From positions 30,870,154-30,932,653 of the forward strand of contig CM022679.1 in the NCBI GenBank assembly GCA_012295275.1: 62,500 bases of DNA, given 5' to 3'. Numbering within the stretch: the first letter of the stretch is position 1; the number at the start of each line of letters is the position of its first letter. Origin of the DNA: Chrysomallon squamiferum. Its lineage: Eukaryota; Mollusca; Gastropoda; Neomphalida; Peltospiridae. Of the stretch, positions 32,373-47,397 are shown one piece after another. The position numbers were made by a program, and so were the translations under genes. The notes below the pieces were generated by a model. The model was not told the DNA's origin. It did not search any database and saw only the letters and a list, made by a program, of their open reading frames with translations.

Positions 32373-33368
32373 ATTACATCTCACTCATCGACATCCATTG
32401 TTAAACTTTAATAATAAAAATTTACACAATTTTCGAAAATGTTTTTGGAATAAAAGAGAACCTTGCATTTCTCAGTGTGATTAAAGTGTTCACTTTAACA
32501 TGTGAATCCTACATATTATATTAATGTGATACTGATACAAAACAATAACAGCTGTGTCTCTTTACTAATAAAAGCTATACAATAGCACCACATACATAGA
32601 TTCCGTATCTCAATATACCTGTACTAATGAAACTAAAGCATCGGAACGGAACAAAAGTTCATAGCACTTTTAAAGCGAAATTTGAAGACAGAATTTAGAA
32701 ATCTGTACACAGATTTATTGAACTACATATGTGTCATTTTGTGTAATCACATATTCTAACATCATATATTGAAAATGGTACAAACTTATTGTTCTAGCAA
32801 TATTGTAATGTTTATAAGCATCTGTTATACTTATTTTTGTGCTTGTGTTACTGATAAAACAAAGATGTTTAAAAATCATCTCTGCCTATGTGTTTATTAG
32901 TTTACTTAAAATGCATTTCTTAATATTATATATATATATAGATGTTCTAAGTACATGCTGTGTCTGTGCATGTGTGCACAAACACACACACAGAGACACA
33001 CAGATACATGCATATATGTATATATAAATATTATGAAGACCATTCAAGGCTGATAATAAAATTTAACAGAATAAAAATACAATAAACTTGTCAAGATACT
33101 GGGAGATTGATGGTTTCAACAGTGTTATTTTTGTATGTTTAATCATGATACTGACAGTAAAATAAAATAAAATTAAAATAAAACTGTAAATTAAAATTAA
33201 AATAAAAACAAAAAATATAAAATTAAGTAAAATAAGATTTAATAAGCACTGTTGAAATGAAGGTGAAACATAATGACCATTACACAGGATTTTATTTTAT
33301 TATCAAACTTTATCATTAGTAAAGTTTGGTAAGTAAATCAAATGAAAATATTGAATAGGTTACATATA

Positions 33369-33426
<58 letters not shown>

Positions 33427-33699
33427 ACAATGATGGAATGCTGCCAACCAAATGAGCTGTTTTCAGCTGAAGAAAAAAAATTTTGTCAAGGGAGATAATT
33501 CTTCCATTGAATTAAAAACAATTTTTCATAATTAGTGTTTATTGGCATATGAGTATGAATGTTTAAATGAAATATTAAAATATTTTAATACTGAATGACA
33601 ATGATTATAAGGTAACACTCAGTATGTTTGTAAGTCTTATCTTTTGAAAATGAAATTGTTAAATTGATTATTATTATTATTATTATTTCTTTTTTACAG

Positions 33700-33736
33700 A
33701 TATTCCTGACACAGACCAAGAGTTTCCTAAGAAAAG
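33700..33736 (+). CDS. Gene X, coding exon 2
   Basis: The acceptor TTCTTTTTTACAG and the perfect donor GTAAGT (33737) bound 37 bases that stay open from the exon 1 phase: D-IPDTDQEFPKK plus two bases of the next codon. The phases join exactly to the exon at 52519. Confidence 0.6.
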
Positions 33737-34541
33737 GTAAGTCACTGAAGCTTGTTTTATTTTTACTTTAAAATTTAAAAGAAAAGAAGAATTGTGATGG
33801 AAGACATGAAAATGAGCCACTTTCAAACAGTAATATTCAACAATTTTCATAATTATTCTGTATGGTAGCCCAAAGTATATGGTGTTGATTTGTCAGAGGA
33901 AAAAGATGACGACTGATAGAAATATGCAAGTGATGTGTGTATGTGTGTTGTGTGTGTTGGTCTGGGGGTATATATATGTGTATGTTAATGTGTTTATGTG
34001 TCTGTGTATGATATTTTATATCTGTGGGTATATATCACATCTGTACATGTGTGCATGTTTCCTTTGAAATGTGTGTGTTTCTGTGGGTGGGTTCATGAAG
34101 TCACATATTTCAAAAAAGGAGAAAAAACAAACTTAAGTTTGACTTTATTAAAGTTGTTCCTTCTCTATCAGAAACTGTTAGTAGTTAAGAAATACTTTAA
34201 ACAGAAATAAAAATTATAATAAAAACCACCACCACCACCTTTCTGACAGTTGCTTCTCATTACAAACAATTCAGTAGTCATTTCATAAACACACATTCTC
34301 TGCCCTATCATCAATCAATGGGAATTTTCCGAGACAGGGACTCAGTTGAATACAGACACTCATGTTAAATCATCAATCAGGAATTAGTGACAGATGTTTC
34401 CCTGTGCTTGGCTTTGAGGACTGAACGCACCTCTTCATGTTCAGGATGATTTTTATGGTGATGCAGGACTCGCATTGTCAGCAACAGGTCATCCATCATG
34501 CAATTAGCTTGTCAGGGAAAGATGTGCTCAACCTTATGAAT

Positions 34542-34621
34542 ATAGATTTGTTTATACAGTTTCTGTGTTACTTTCTGTGGAATAGATTTGTTTATACAGT
34601 TTCTGTGTTACTTTCTGTGGA
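34542..34621. repeat. Exact 40-base tandem duplication
   Basis: ATAGATTTGTTTATACAGTT plus the next 20 bases is repeated head to tail at 34582 with no visible change through TTCTGTGG, implying a recent event. Confidence 0.95.
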
Positions 34622-35335
34622 CAGTGAGTTAAGATTAGCTACACTATTGATACATATACTACAAAAGGAGGAGAAAAAAAAATGAAAAAATATAAAGATA
34701 TCAGTAACTGAGAAACATTCATTTCATTATTACAATTATTTTTAGCACTGTTATTATCGTTTTACATCTCTTGTTGATGTGTGCATTATATATTGAAAAT
34801 TACATTTCCCTGTCTTTAATCATTGATTAGAAAGTTTCAAAACATGTTAAGGTTCATTATGATTTTATTTTGATGCACACTTTTTTTAAGCATTAATATA
34901 CTGTTATAGCAGTTATGAGCTAAGCATTTTATCCAAGGATGTTGTGATGCTTAACGCTTAGAACCTGACTGGCCTTTCTCTACACTGCAGCCAAACACTG
35001 TAGCAGTGTTTCTGCTGGCTGCTAAAAGAGACTAGCAGTGATACAGGGAGTTCATTCCATTGATTTTAGTCAATCACAGTTTTACAAATTGATATAAACT
35101 GATATACAAAATTGTGTATTTTGCCACCGTGAATCCAAGATTGAGCTGTTTGTCAATACCACGTATTTTAGTGGGTTTTGTTTTTTTTCACGATAAAAGC
35201 ATGCGTTTAGTGACAAAATAACAAAAGCCTGGAATTTATTTTGAAATATGTAAAACCATTTAGAAGAAGTATGATAACAGTTTCACATTATTAATTAGTT
35301 ATTTTTATCAATATTGTCATTAATAATATTATTAC

Positions 35336-35353
35336 TACTACTGCTGCTACTAG

Positions 35354-35397
<44 letters not shown>

Positions 35398-35667
35398 TAA
35401 CTATTGTATTATTAATTATTTTTTATTATTATTAATTTATTATTATTATTATTAATATTATTATTACTGTCATCATCATCATCATCATCATCATATTCAT
35501 TATTATTATTATTAGTAGTAGTAGTAGAAGTAGTAGTATTAATAATAATAATATGATCAGTACTAGTTATAAAAGTAGTAATAATAATAGCATCATCATC
35601 ATCATCAGTAGCAGCAGCAACAACAGTAATAGTAGTAATTTTAATAGAAGTAACAGTAGTAGTAGTA

Positions 35668-35716
<49 letters not shown>
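35336..35716. repeat. Trinucleotide repeat cluster (ACT, ATC, ATT, AGT)
   Basis: Successive ACT (35336-35397), ATC/ATT (about 35440-35515) and AGT/AGC (35512-35716) tracts. Forward and reverse-complement motifs occur in one cluster, so it can fold back. Confidence 0.9.
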
Positions 35717-35718
<2 letters not shown>

Positions 35719-36959
35719 TCATTATTGGTAACATTATTAAGTACCCACCAGTCTCAAATCAATGAATTAACCAATATATTTCACTGCAGCTGCTTCACCC
35801 AGTACTCTTACTAAGTCAATCCTACTTACCTGGCAGGGGTTAAAGGATTAACAGTAAATGTAAAAGCAGCCTGCAGATTAAGTCTAATAAATAATTAAAA
35901 GTTTTATGCAAAGTGAACATTAATGAAAATAGCAGCAACAGCTCAGATATGTAACGTTAATGAGAGATGATTATTTTTGAGGTGTGTAATTATTCCTGTG
36001 TGCTGTTTATTGGTAGTTTTAGTGGCTCTTTATTACCAGCTGTGCTGTTTTAACCTATTTGCATCTGCTGCTGTGTAACAAGACTATTAAAAAAATCTAG
36101 CCTGAGAAAAATTAATTGGTAGTTAATGAAATCTCAACTCACAACATTAATGACTGTCATGGTTTCGGTATCATTTTTCATTCACAATGGTAATATGAAC
36201 TAATGGGCTTTGTGTTATCAGTTAGCATCAGCAGCAGCATCATCAGCAGCAGCAACAACAACAACAACAACAACAATAATAGTAGTAATGTAGTAGTAGT
36301 ATTAGTAAAGGTAAAATAAATAGCAAGATATCTTTTATATAGTTTTACTTTCCCATAGACAGGAAAATCCCTAACACAGAATTTGATAAATCAAGAGGCC
36401 ACTGCTGGATTGGGAAAAAGCTAGATAGATATGCTAAATAAGACTGCTACTATCGTTAGTTAAGGTTCTAACCACTGAGCAATTAGTTAGCCAGCTGTTC
36501 TGATCCATTGCTGTAACAACTGATCCACTTTTCTAATAATCACTGCTCATTACTTGTAGAAACAAAAGAAGAAATATAAGCATTTTGAGCATAACAGTTC
36601 AAGTTATAATTGAATAATTGAATATTTCATTGCGTATCTATGTATAATTAGCATTTTGACTAGGTGACAAACATTTTAAATCAATAGATCTCATTATTAT
36701 TATTATTTTTTTTTTTTTAAATGTGTTGATATGCTAACTTTCAGTGGTAATAATTCAATAATTGATATTGCTGATTAATGAAACTGCTTTTACCTGCATC
36801 ACAAAAATGCAGTAAGAACTGTGTATTGACAGATGCCCATCTTATTTCTTGTCCCAAATTTACAGCTGATTAGAATTTAATATTAATAAACACCAGAAAG
36901 TCTATTGTAGCATAAATTAGAAACTGTTCTGTCCTCTTGCTAGTCTGTCTGTCTGTCAT

Positions 36960-37288
36960 GTCATACCCACACCACAATTAAGCTTTATTTCTTCATACAA
37001 ATTGTTTGTCGTTTTGTCTGCATGTCTATCTGTGTATCATAGTCACACCACAGTTAAACTTTACCTCACATACAAATTGGTTTGTGCATGTCTGTCTAGT
37101 CTATCACTTGAACTTACCCCACACACACACATACACACACACACACCTCAATTAAGCTTTACTTCTACATACAAAAATTGTTTGTCTTTTTGTCTGCCTG
37201 TCTATCTGTGTATCATAGACACACCACAGTTAAACTTTACCTCACATACAAATTGGTTTGTGCATGTCTGTCTAGTCTATCATTTGAA

Positions 37289-37334
<46 letters not shown>

Positions 37335-37375
37335 GACACACACACACCTCAATTAAGCTTTACTTCAATATACAC
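36960..37375. repeat. ~175-base tandem duplication ending in CA tracts
   Basis: The blocks CAATTAAGCTTTA, TTTGTCTGCxTGTCTATCTGTG, CACACCACAGTTAAACTTTA and TGTGCATGTCTGTCTAGTC occur in the same order at about 36976-37130 and 37150-37300. A third partial start follows at about 37350. CA arrays separate the copies. Confidence 0.9.
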
Positions 37376-38689
37376 AAATTGACAGACAATCAGTGGTATA
37401 GTCAAGGATCCCTAGTTGAGCTGAGAGACTTAAACAAAAAAAAAAAAAAAAAAAAAACCTTTTCTCAGCTCTTTATCTCGTTTGTTGGCAATTGATTTGT
37501 CTGTGGAGTATCGCTGAGGATTCAGTTTGTGGTGATATATTTATGCTGTTTTCAGTATGACAGCTGCGAGCGTGGTGGGTCCCACCATTACACTTCTCTT
37601 TATCTCAGTCATGTCAGACGCTTTTAAATCTTTGCATATTTCTCTCATTGGCTCCCGCACAATATGTTTGGCCAGTTTTTTAAATTCCTTTTGTGGTGAG
37701 TACTGGAATGTAGTAGTTCACTTTGAACTTTATAATTTTGAAGTTGTGATTATTTTTGGGTTCAAGTGCAGTTATTTTTTTAGATGAAGTGCAGTTGTTG
37801 TTTTTTTGCTGTAATTTGGATTTTGTATTTTTTTAAATTGAAATATACTCATTGTTTGTTTTTTAAGTTTTTTAAATGCAGTGTTGTTATTTAATGAAAC
37901 CTGTTATTTATTGAAATTTGTCATTTTATTAACTTTAAAAGTACAGTGTAATTTTTTTTTATTTTCAGTTTGTAATTGAAATGTGGTTTTTATTTTTATT
38001 TTACTCTTTTTTTTTTTTTTAAATTTAATTTGTTTTTGTGTTTTATTAAATAAAATGCAATAAATTTGATTTCATTAAATTTTTATCTGTTCATTTATTT
38101 ATTTATTATGTGAGATAGCATGCCATATATTTACACCCTAGAGAAATAAATTCTTATTAATTTCTATTTGTACTTTATATATGAAGAGCTCAACTGCAAA
38201 AAGGCACAGGTCCATTTTTGCCCAAATTTAATTTGACATGATTAACCATTAACTTCATGACAACAAACCTAATTAGTTTTAAAATCACTGACATCCAGTA
38301 GTAAAGAAACACTGGATTTGTTACTGATGATACAAAATGGGTTACATCATATTCAGTTGTCTTTTTTTTCTAATGTTTTCTTTAAAAATTATAAATGGTG
38401 AATAAACCCTTTTGCAAATAAGCACATTTAAAAATATAAATACTTAAAGCTTCAAACTCAAAACAATCATTATGGGTCTTTTTTTAATCAAAATGTTATT
38501 TCAGGTTTATTAAGTCTGTATATCTGTCCTACTGCACTTCCATCCAAATATTCAGACCATCTGTGCATTATCTGTCCATTCATCCATCCATCTAACTAGC
38601 CATCCATATAAATGTTGTATAAACTATTCAAACACCCAGTCTGTCATTTCCTTTTAGTTGTTGTTGTTTTTAATATTGTTACTGTTATT

Positions 38690-38886
38690 GCTGTTATTAT
38701 TGTTGTTGTTGTTGTTTTTTTGTTATTGTTATTTTGTTGTCATGGTTGTCATTGTTATTGTTGTTATTAATTATTATTATTCTTATTATCATTATTTGTG
38801 TCATTATTATTATTGTTATTATTATTGTCATTATCATTATTATTATTTTCATCATTATTGTTGTTGTTGTTATTATTATTATTATT

Positions 38887-38918
<32 letters not shown>

Positions 38919-38935
38919 TATTATAATTATTATTG
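38690..38935. repeat. Mixed ATT/GTT/ATC trinucleotide array
   Basis: About 245 bases of TTG, ATT and ATC triplets with a 30-base ATC core near 38888-38917. Confidence 0.9.
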
Positions 38936-39727
38936 AAATATTTATGATTAATATTCTTCCATCAGTTTGTTGATCCACCCAGTCATAAATCCATTAATCC
39001 ATCTCTGCATCATTCTGTCAATCTTATCATTCATTAATTCATCCTTTAGACTTTTCGATCAATCTCATCAATATCATTATTCGGTGCAGACCGAGAGCTT
39101 GCGAAAACTTGGTCAAGTTAATATTAAATAATATTTCTAATAAGATTCATTTCATTTTTTTTTTACATTTTTTTTTTTTTTTATATATAATAATAACTTT
39201 TTGAAGAGAAAGTGTCACTTCTTTTGAGTGTTTTATGATTTCTCTGTGTCTATATTTAGGTGTTGAAAAATTGATGTACAGCTAATTACTATTGATCAAG
39301 AATGTGTGCGAGAAAATGTGTATGTCGTGTAAGTGATATTGTTGGTAGTTTGACCAAAAAATAATTACTATTTATAGCTTTGCTTTTTGACCCACATGTC
39401 AAGATATTGATAAATCTTCCCTATCTCATACACTGTGTTGTCTTTGTTGACTGACTAATATTGGAGTCAGAAATAGCTAATGAGTATTTTCAAAATGGCT
39501 GTGTGGGTTGGAAAACTGATCTAAAAAAAAAAAAAAAAAGTTTAAAATCTGATTTTATTGAATGTTCTGTCTTATTTTATTTATTGCCTTTATTCAATGT
39601 GTCACTTTTTTTTTTTTGGAATAGGATGTGTAATTTGGTAGATTTTTGTAGTAGTTTGTCCAAAGATCTTTAAAGACTGAGTCTGTGTTTATTATACAGA
39701 TCTCATTGTTGTTACTGTTACTGTTAC

Positions 39728-39766
<39 letters not shown>

Positions 39767-41163
39767 TATTATTATTAAACATTGATCAGCAATGAAAAAT
39801 AAATTAATTAATTTGTTAAAAACAAACAGGTTTATTGGGCTTTTGCTCTATTTTATGTCAGAATTCTACAAATGGTGTATAAAAGGCAATGAATTGTATG
39901 TAATTTCCCTGTCTGCAAGATGAAGACAAAAAATTATTTGCTGTTTTATAATAAAAACTGAATGTTTAATTCTTTGTAACCACTAGTGTTGAAATCTCTT
40001 TATTTTTTGTGTGTCTGTGAGTGTGAGTATGTGTGCGTGTATATATATATATATTCATGTATATACATACATACATATACGTATATATATATGTATATAA
40101 ATAAGAAAAAACCCCAAATACATACATATAAGAAAAAACTGTTAATTTTGCCACACAGCTCAGCAAGAGTTGAACACCTCTGTGTAAGGCTGTCTGTTTG
40201 ACAACATTTTCTCTGTTAGTTTTACACTGATTGGATTAAAGCAGCAAACGTCAGTGCTGTGCACACAGCACAAGACAGTCAGAAATTAGATTAGGCTGCT
40301 GCCCATGTAGGACAATTCTTTTCAAGATGGACTACAGCTGACCAGAAGTTGTGACCATCACTGAAGATGACCACTAGACTGTAAACTCATGGATGAGGCA
40401 GTCCATCAGATATACGACTGGACAAAATGTAGAGAAGAGACAGAAATTAAGTTATGGTAATTGTTAACAATGGATGGTACTGGTCTCTATTGACTATGGA
40501 CTTCAACAGTGAATGGGATGGCTGTAGATACAGATGGTCAGTCCCAGTCAAATAAGAAATGAGTGAGTTAGGAGAGAAATTATTTAGTATTAACAGTTTA
40601 CTGTCTGTTAAATATACAAAGACAGGAAAATACATATCATACCCTTTAACATGGACTGTTGACATGGAACACATGTTAGAATGGGAAATCGAACAAGGGA
40701 GAATCCTGATAAAGAGACTGATAATATGGATGAAATACATTTAAAGTTAATAAATGGTACATGCCAGAATGTGAAATAGAACAAGAGGGGGAAAATACTT
40801 ATAAGGATTAATCATATTAATGAAATATTTTTAGTGTTAATAGTTATTACTGTTACGTTTACATAGTAAAGCACTGTTTGACATTGGTCAGTGGACATGG
40901 AGGACTTGCTGGAATGGAAAATAGAACAATGGGGACACTGATAACGATTGATCCTATTACCTATCAGTGCACCTCATTGTACAGATCTCACTGTATGCTA
41001 ACTGTTAATGAAAAATCCTAAACACACTCAGTAAGTGGATCCTGACATATCATATATCAAACTGATTCCAAGAACAAATGACCTTCATAGTACATTATTC
41101 AGCAGATGTTTGATACCAGCTCATTAGTAATAAACACACACAGTGTATTGATCAAAGTAATAT

Positions 41164-41327
41164 TTCTTATACAGTTTATAGATCTTTTCAGTTACATGTA
41201 AAATATGTCCACAAACATACACAGACACACACATTTACCTGACTATACCTTGTTTTCTTATTATTAAAATATCAAGTCAATAAGATTTCATATACAGTTT
41301 ATAGATCTTTTCAGTTAGTTGTAAACA

Positions 41328-41362
<35 letters not shown>
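41164..41362. repeat. Direct duplication flanked by CA tract
   Basis: ATACAGTTTATAGATCTTTT followed by CAGTTA recurs at about 41170 and 41292. The second copy leads into a CA run (41329-41359). Confidence 0.85.
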
Positions 41363-41363
<1 letters not shown>

Positions 41364-42005
41364 AATATTTGTATTGTATTGTATTGTACTGTATGTTATT
41401 ATGTATTATGCATGCTTGGAATGTTTCAACTCTATGTTTGAATCCAGTTTAAATCTTGTTATGTTTATTAAAAGACTGCTTGTGACTTGTGTTAACACAG
41501 TTTTGTTAATTAGTTATAGATGATCTTAGTAGATGAGGTTTTAAATTATTGTATGAGATCATTATTTTTTTTTTTTTTTAATAGAGAGAGAGAGAGAGAT
41601 CCCTACTGTAAAATGCATTTTTTTTTTATGCATTATATATCTATCTATCTATCTATATATATCTATATGAACATTTTACATTTATATATGTATGTATGAC
41701 AGAAAATGATGAAACAGATTCATTTCAATTATGACTGTAATGGAAAAATATCTGATTGCGTTATAAAATATGTACAAGTACTATTCATTTTATTTTTTTA
41801 TTTCTTATTTTATGTGTTTTGATGAAAAGAGAATAGTAACACATTACTGTTATTAGTGGGATGGAACAAAATATGATCACTTATGAAATATGTATAGAAA
41901 CCATGTAAAGAGTTTTAATTTTTAATTTTTTTTATTAACTTTCTTATTGTGTATGTTTTGAGAGAAAGGAAAAAAAGAGCTGATTAGAAGAAAGAGAGAG
42001 TGATA

Positions 42006-42118
<113 letters not shown>

Positions 42119-43880
42119 CAGTTGCTTGGAATTATTTTACAGTCAACAACAGAATTAGTATGATGAAGAGAAAATGCAGCAGAAAAGGCAGACAGAGAAA
42201 ATAAGGAATGGATGGATGTATAGACAGACAGATATAAAAGCAGAGATAAATGATTTAATGGGGCTTTAGATATGAATAAAGAGATACATAAAATACCTTC
42301 TTTTCTTTTTTTTTTTTTAATGAAAACTAATATTCTAACATTTACTGTTATTGTGTCCTGTCATCCAGACATGGGGTCTCTCTATCACACATTTTTATTT
42401 ATTTATTTATTTTGAAGAATATATACAATCATAAAATTAAGTTAGCTGTGTTATTTCACAATATAGATAAATCAAAGGTTGTATCAGTCCTTTCATTACT
42501 GAGTGGGTTTAGTCATCTGATGACAAAACATTTGAACTATGGTAGGTGTATGTTATATCCAGCTATTATACTAATCACTTACAAACTTACAATACACTGG
42601 AGATTCTGTTATAACTGAGTAGTGTGGACACTGAAGCTGTCATTATTGGCAAAAATGGAAGCAAAAAAATCACTGAAGTTTATACAAGACATATTCTGTA
42701 ATAGATTTTGTGTAGTCATGATAGATTGTCAAAGATTGTTGTTGCACCAAGATGATGCATGTTGTGTTTACAGGTAGTTAATGAAGGAACTCTGTCATGT
42801 GATAGCTGACATGGTTAGACATGTTTGCTCACACTCACTGAAAGTTCAGGTGTATCTGTTTCTGATTCATTCCTCAGGAGTCAATTTTAAACTCTTGAGT
42901 ACCTTTAGTGACTGCTACAGAAGTCATAATTCTTTTTCATTTCATGTCTGTACACTGTTAACTTATAACAAAATGTTTGCCCACGAACGATATAAATATA
43001 TAAAATAATAAGTACTATTTTTGTCTATAGAAACAAATTTCAAACAACAAAGGATATAATATTTTTACACCCAACTTTAAATGAGTTTTTGACAGTTGCC
43101 AACATCAAGATGGGATTCACATACCTATCACAGGCCCACTACCTCAGAGTCCAGGCCAACAGCACTGTTAAAGAGAGCTGTGCTGGATTCTAGTTAATGT
43201 TTGTAATAACTGACATTTTCAAGCAGGAATAACATGGAGGATGATGGTGATGCAGTCACTGATTGGATGATGGCCGGAGGTCGAAGGTCGTGTGTAGGTA
43301 ATGAAGACCAGCAGTGTTATGATTGATCTTGTTAGTACTGAACCAGGATGTACAAAGATCTTTACTCAGGTCTTCCTGCAGGCAATTACAGTCAGGAACA
43401 GGAAAATGGCAAGTTCCTTGAAAGACCTTTGAGATATTTTTCACAAAAAGTAGGTCACTTGTAATTAACACCAATACCAAATTCCGTCGTAACAAGGTTT
43501 TTGGCTTGTGTTAGAAGATCATGCATACCTGAGGCTTGGCAGGTCATCAGGTCAAATCTCGACAGTGTACTGATTGGATATCTTTCCGTTTATTACACAG
43601 CCAGTTTTAGAGTTGTTTGTACATATAATTTTAATGGATTGTTGTTGTTTTTTTGTTTCTTTTTTTTGTTTTGTTTTTTAATTCAAAATAAATGGCACAA
43701 CAGCATTCAAAAGATTTCCTGTTCTAACAAATGCTCCACACTATGTTACCAGTGGCTGTTGATGGTATGTTTTTTTTTCAGTTTATAGGAAGGTGCATAT
43801 AAAAGGTTTCTAGCTGCTAAATTGTATAACCAGTCCTTGGAGCTACATCAAGAAATCTTTTTTCTCTCTTAAGTCACTAA

Positions 43881-44052
43881 ATAAATAAATAAATAAATAA
43901 ATGAACAAACAAACAAATAAATGAACAAACAAACAAACAAACAAACAAACAAACAAACAAACAAAAACAAACAAACAAACAAACAAACAAACAAACAAAC
44001 AAACAAACAAACAAACAAACAATCAAACAAACAAATAAATAAATAAATAAAA
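43881..44052. repeat. (AAAT)/(CAAA) tetranucleotide array
   Basis: AAAT units grade into a nearly pure CAAA array of about 120 bases (43920-44030) and back to AAAT. Confidence 0.95.
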
Positions 44053-44638
44053 TAATTAATTAAATAAAAATCCTCAATCTACCACTAACATAATTATTTA
44101 AAAAAAACTTTAAAATCTTTTTTTTTTTTAAATTAAATAAAAAAAAAAAAAAGTTTTTATTCTAAATAACTTAATATTAAAGTATGCAAAGACTTCTCTA
44201 AACTAATATTCGTTCATTTTTATATTTTTTTTATTCACTTTGAGATTTAAGTAAATTTTTTTTTTTTTTTAAAAGGAAATCTTAACCACCTCAGTCAATC
44301 TTTAAACCAAAGCAAGACCATGCTTTTACTGTTATTTACACTGATTGCAGAATAGCAGCCTTAAGCTGCTGCTATGATAATGTTCGGTATTGATTTTGCT
44401 GCACACTCTTGTTCAGGCAATACCCTATGATTGCCTCGATAATGTCCCCAAATTTTTCCAAAAGTGATAAACTGCATGAGGTCTATTTCGAGGTTATTTA
44501 TCAATACTCACCAATTAGTGAGTTATTTCCCCCTGATTAGTCAAACGACCTTGCGACCAGTGGTTTGTTTTCACTGAAATGTTTTTCCTGTTTTCAAGAT
44601 GAAATAGTAAAGAAGTCTTGGTGAGAAGAATTTGTCTG

Positions 44639-44675
<37 letters not shown>

Positions 44676-44764
44676 AATAAAATTAAATAGAGAGACTTTA
44701 TGAATAACATTTTTGTTTTTTGTTATTATTATTATCAATATCATTATTATTATTATTGTAATTA

Positions 44765-44810
<46 letters not shown>

Positions 44811-44825
44811 TTTAATATTAAATAG

Positions 44826-44935
44826 ATGAGTAAATGATATTTTTCAGTGAATGATAAACAATTATTGTAAAATGTAATAGATGAGTAAATGATATTTTTC
44901 AGTGAATGATAAACAATTATTGTAAAATGTAATAG
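44826..44935. repeat. Exact 55-base tandem duplication
   Basis: ATGAGTAAATGATATTTTTC and the next 35 bases are repeated identically at 44881. Confidence 0.95.
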
Positions 44936-46861
44936 AAAATTACCATTAAACAAATATTTTTTTTAAAAATGACAAATGTTTATTTTCATTTCTTAATATT
45001 GTTTTATTATTTAAGCAAAATACACAAAAGGCCTGAGTGCATTTATTTTTTATATTTTTCCATGAATGTTTATTTTTGCCTGTTGGCCATTTTTGCAAAC
45101 AACTGAATTTGATACTTTATTATTATTAAAGATTAGGGTCCTGTGGGAATAAAAGACACGCAACAAAGATTTAGAACTTAGACCAGTTTTGAAGTTGATA
45201 AAAACCTAATTTTGAAACAGTCTCTTCAAATCAATATTTATTTTGTTTTAAAAATAATGACACAAAACAGAACACCAACAGCAACAACCAAAAAAAGAAA
45301 GAAGAAAAACGAAGAAAAAAGAAAGAATTAAAAACAAAGAAAGAAGAAAGTGACTAATCCTCACTAAGTTAGACCATTTTTCAAGTATTATCACAAGAAT
45401 GTTTGTTAATTTACTTAACAAACAAAGCATATAATGATGTGTACACACAAAAAAATCAATGTCTTCTTGTATCTTGCAGTTGTAAAATAACTGAACAACA
45501 ACTTTTGATATTTACTAAGAACCCAAATTCTCTGGATTCTTTCTTAATAAATATAGAACGTTATTGTCACAAAGCTGTGGTCTGGGTTTTAGTATTCTCA
45601 CATTCAGCTTACCAACTAATCTGCTTAGTTCTGTTCTTATTGCGATTTCTGAGGCAAAGGAATGTATTTGTGTGTACAGCTATTGTTAAATACACCAGAC
45701 CTCATAGTTGATTATATTTTATCTGTCTATCTGTCTGTCTGTCTGCTGATGTTGTCATCTATCTGGTAGTATGCATTTAGCAGGTCTGCCATTTTTAGTA
45801 TGAATAAATGCCAGCTAGTGTGTCTGTCAGTATGAATATAGACTTGATAGTATGTAAGTTGGTGTATAGTAGGTGTGATACTAAACTGTCAGTGTGCATG
45901 TTGAGGCCTTCTGATGTGTCTGTCAGTTTGTATATAATAGGCCTCTTATTTTTGGTATGCCAGTATGCACACAAGCCTGCCAATATTGTTTTTATTTTTG
46001 TATGTGTAATTACTCACTTTGTCTTATATCAAATATCTAATGTAACTGTTTGTCTGTCTCTCTACCTGTCTGAAAGTCAGATTAATTTTATACTTTAATT
46101 GCAACAGTAGAAGAAGTAACAGTAATAATTTTAGCAATGGTAGGAATAGTAGTAATAACAGTGTAGTTTTAACAGTAGTAGAAGTATAGTAGTAGTTATA
46201 ATAAGGGTGAAGTAGCAGTAATTATAGTAACATTAAAAGTAGCAATAGCAGTAGTTTTATTAGTACTGCTACTAGTAGTAATAGTTGTAGTAGTAGTAGT
46301 AGCGGTTGTTGTAATGATTATGTTGCAACAGTGATTGAAGATAGTAATAGTTTTTTTATAATAATAATATCATTTTTGAGTGTTAATAGTATTAATAGTA
46401 TTAAAAGTGTTAGTAGTAAAACTAGTATTTTTAGTTGCAAAATTAGTCATAGTACTACTAGTAAAAGTAATAATAATAGAAATGTAGTTAGTATTCTGCT
46501 AGCAATAACATTTTATCAGTGTGTTTTTAACACCATTAATAGTTTATCTATAGACAAATGATTGTAAAGTTTTATCATCTTGTTGAGTAGTGATGTACTA
46601 ATGTAGTTTGTTAATTACTTCCCTGGTTTAGTACAAATCTTTATCTACCTCTGCCCAGTTCGTTCACTTTTCTTATTAACAAACTGATAATTTTGACTGA
46701 CAGTTTAATTATTTTCCTATTTACGTTTCTAATTATCATTCAATCACATTAATTTTAGATATCCCTTAGATTAAGGACTGTGGCCTGAACTTATGTCAAC
46801 AGTTCATGGGACATTAAATGCATGGGTTGTGTCTTCTCTTTGTGTGTCTGGGGAAAATAAA

Positions 46862-46930
46862 AGGGATTGATTTATAGATGAATGGGTGGATGGATGGATG
46901 GATGGATGGATGGTTGGAGGGAGGGTGAGA
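46862..46930. repeat. (TGGA)n/(GGAG) short array
   Basis: Six or more TGGA units (about 46887-46911) continue as GGAGGGAGGG; followed by GAAA repeats to 46957. Confidence 0.85.
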
Positions 46931-47271
46931 TGGAGAGAGGAAAGAAAGAAAGAAAGACAACAAAAGAGAAACATTAGAGAGAATATGGACAAAAAAATGC
47001 AGATGTCAGAAAGATGAATGTGTATGTATATGTGTGCATTGTATGTGTGTGTGTTTGTGTATGTATTGTGTGAATATATATATGATGGATGTGTGTGTGT
47101 GTCTGTGTTTATATATATGCATGTGTTTAGTTGTGTAAATGTGTGTCACCATTTGTATGTGTGTAAATAAATATTATATATATGTATGTTTGTATTGAGT
47201 TGTATTATGTTATGTACATAAATATGTAGTTATGTAAAAATGGTATGAATGGAATGTATCCCATGTATATA

Positions 47272-47397
47272 GGCAGTTTAACAATAACAAATTGTTCCTT
47301 GAAAGTGTGAAATACTTCTGATGTCTGTTATCAGATAACAGAAGTAAATTCACACTATAACAATCTTTCAAGGACAAATATACCTTGTTAAACTGCC
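47272..47397. mobile_element. 126-base foldback MITE with TA target duplication
   Basis: The termini GGCAGTTTAACA and TGTTAAACTGCC are perfect 12-base inverted repeats flanked on both sides by TA (47270-47271, 47398-47399). The arms stay complementary inward with indels (CCTTGAAAG/CTTTCAAGG, TGTGAA/TTCACA, CTTCTG/CAGAAG) to a TGTTATC-AGATAACA centre. The TA duplication fits Tc1/mariner-type mobilisation. There is no coding capacity. Confidence 0.75.

Noticed and set aside
34320-34330. kB-like GGGAATTTTCC inside gene X intron 2
   Set aside because: Matches a relaxed Rel consensus, but is isolated within a huge intron with no promoter context.
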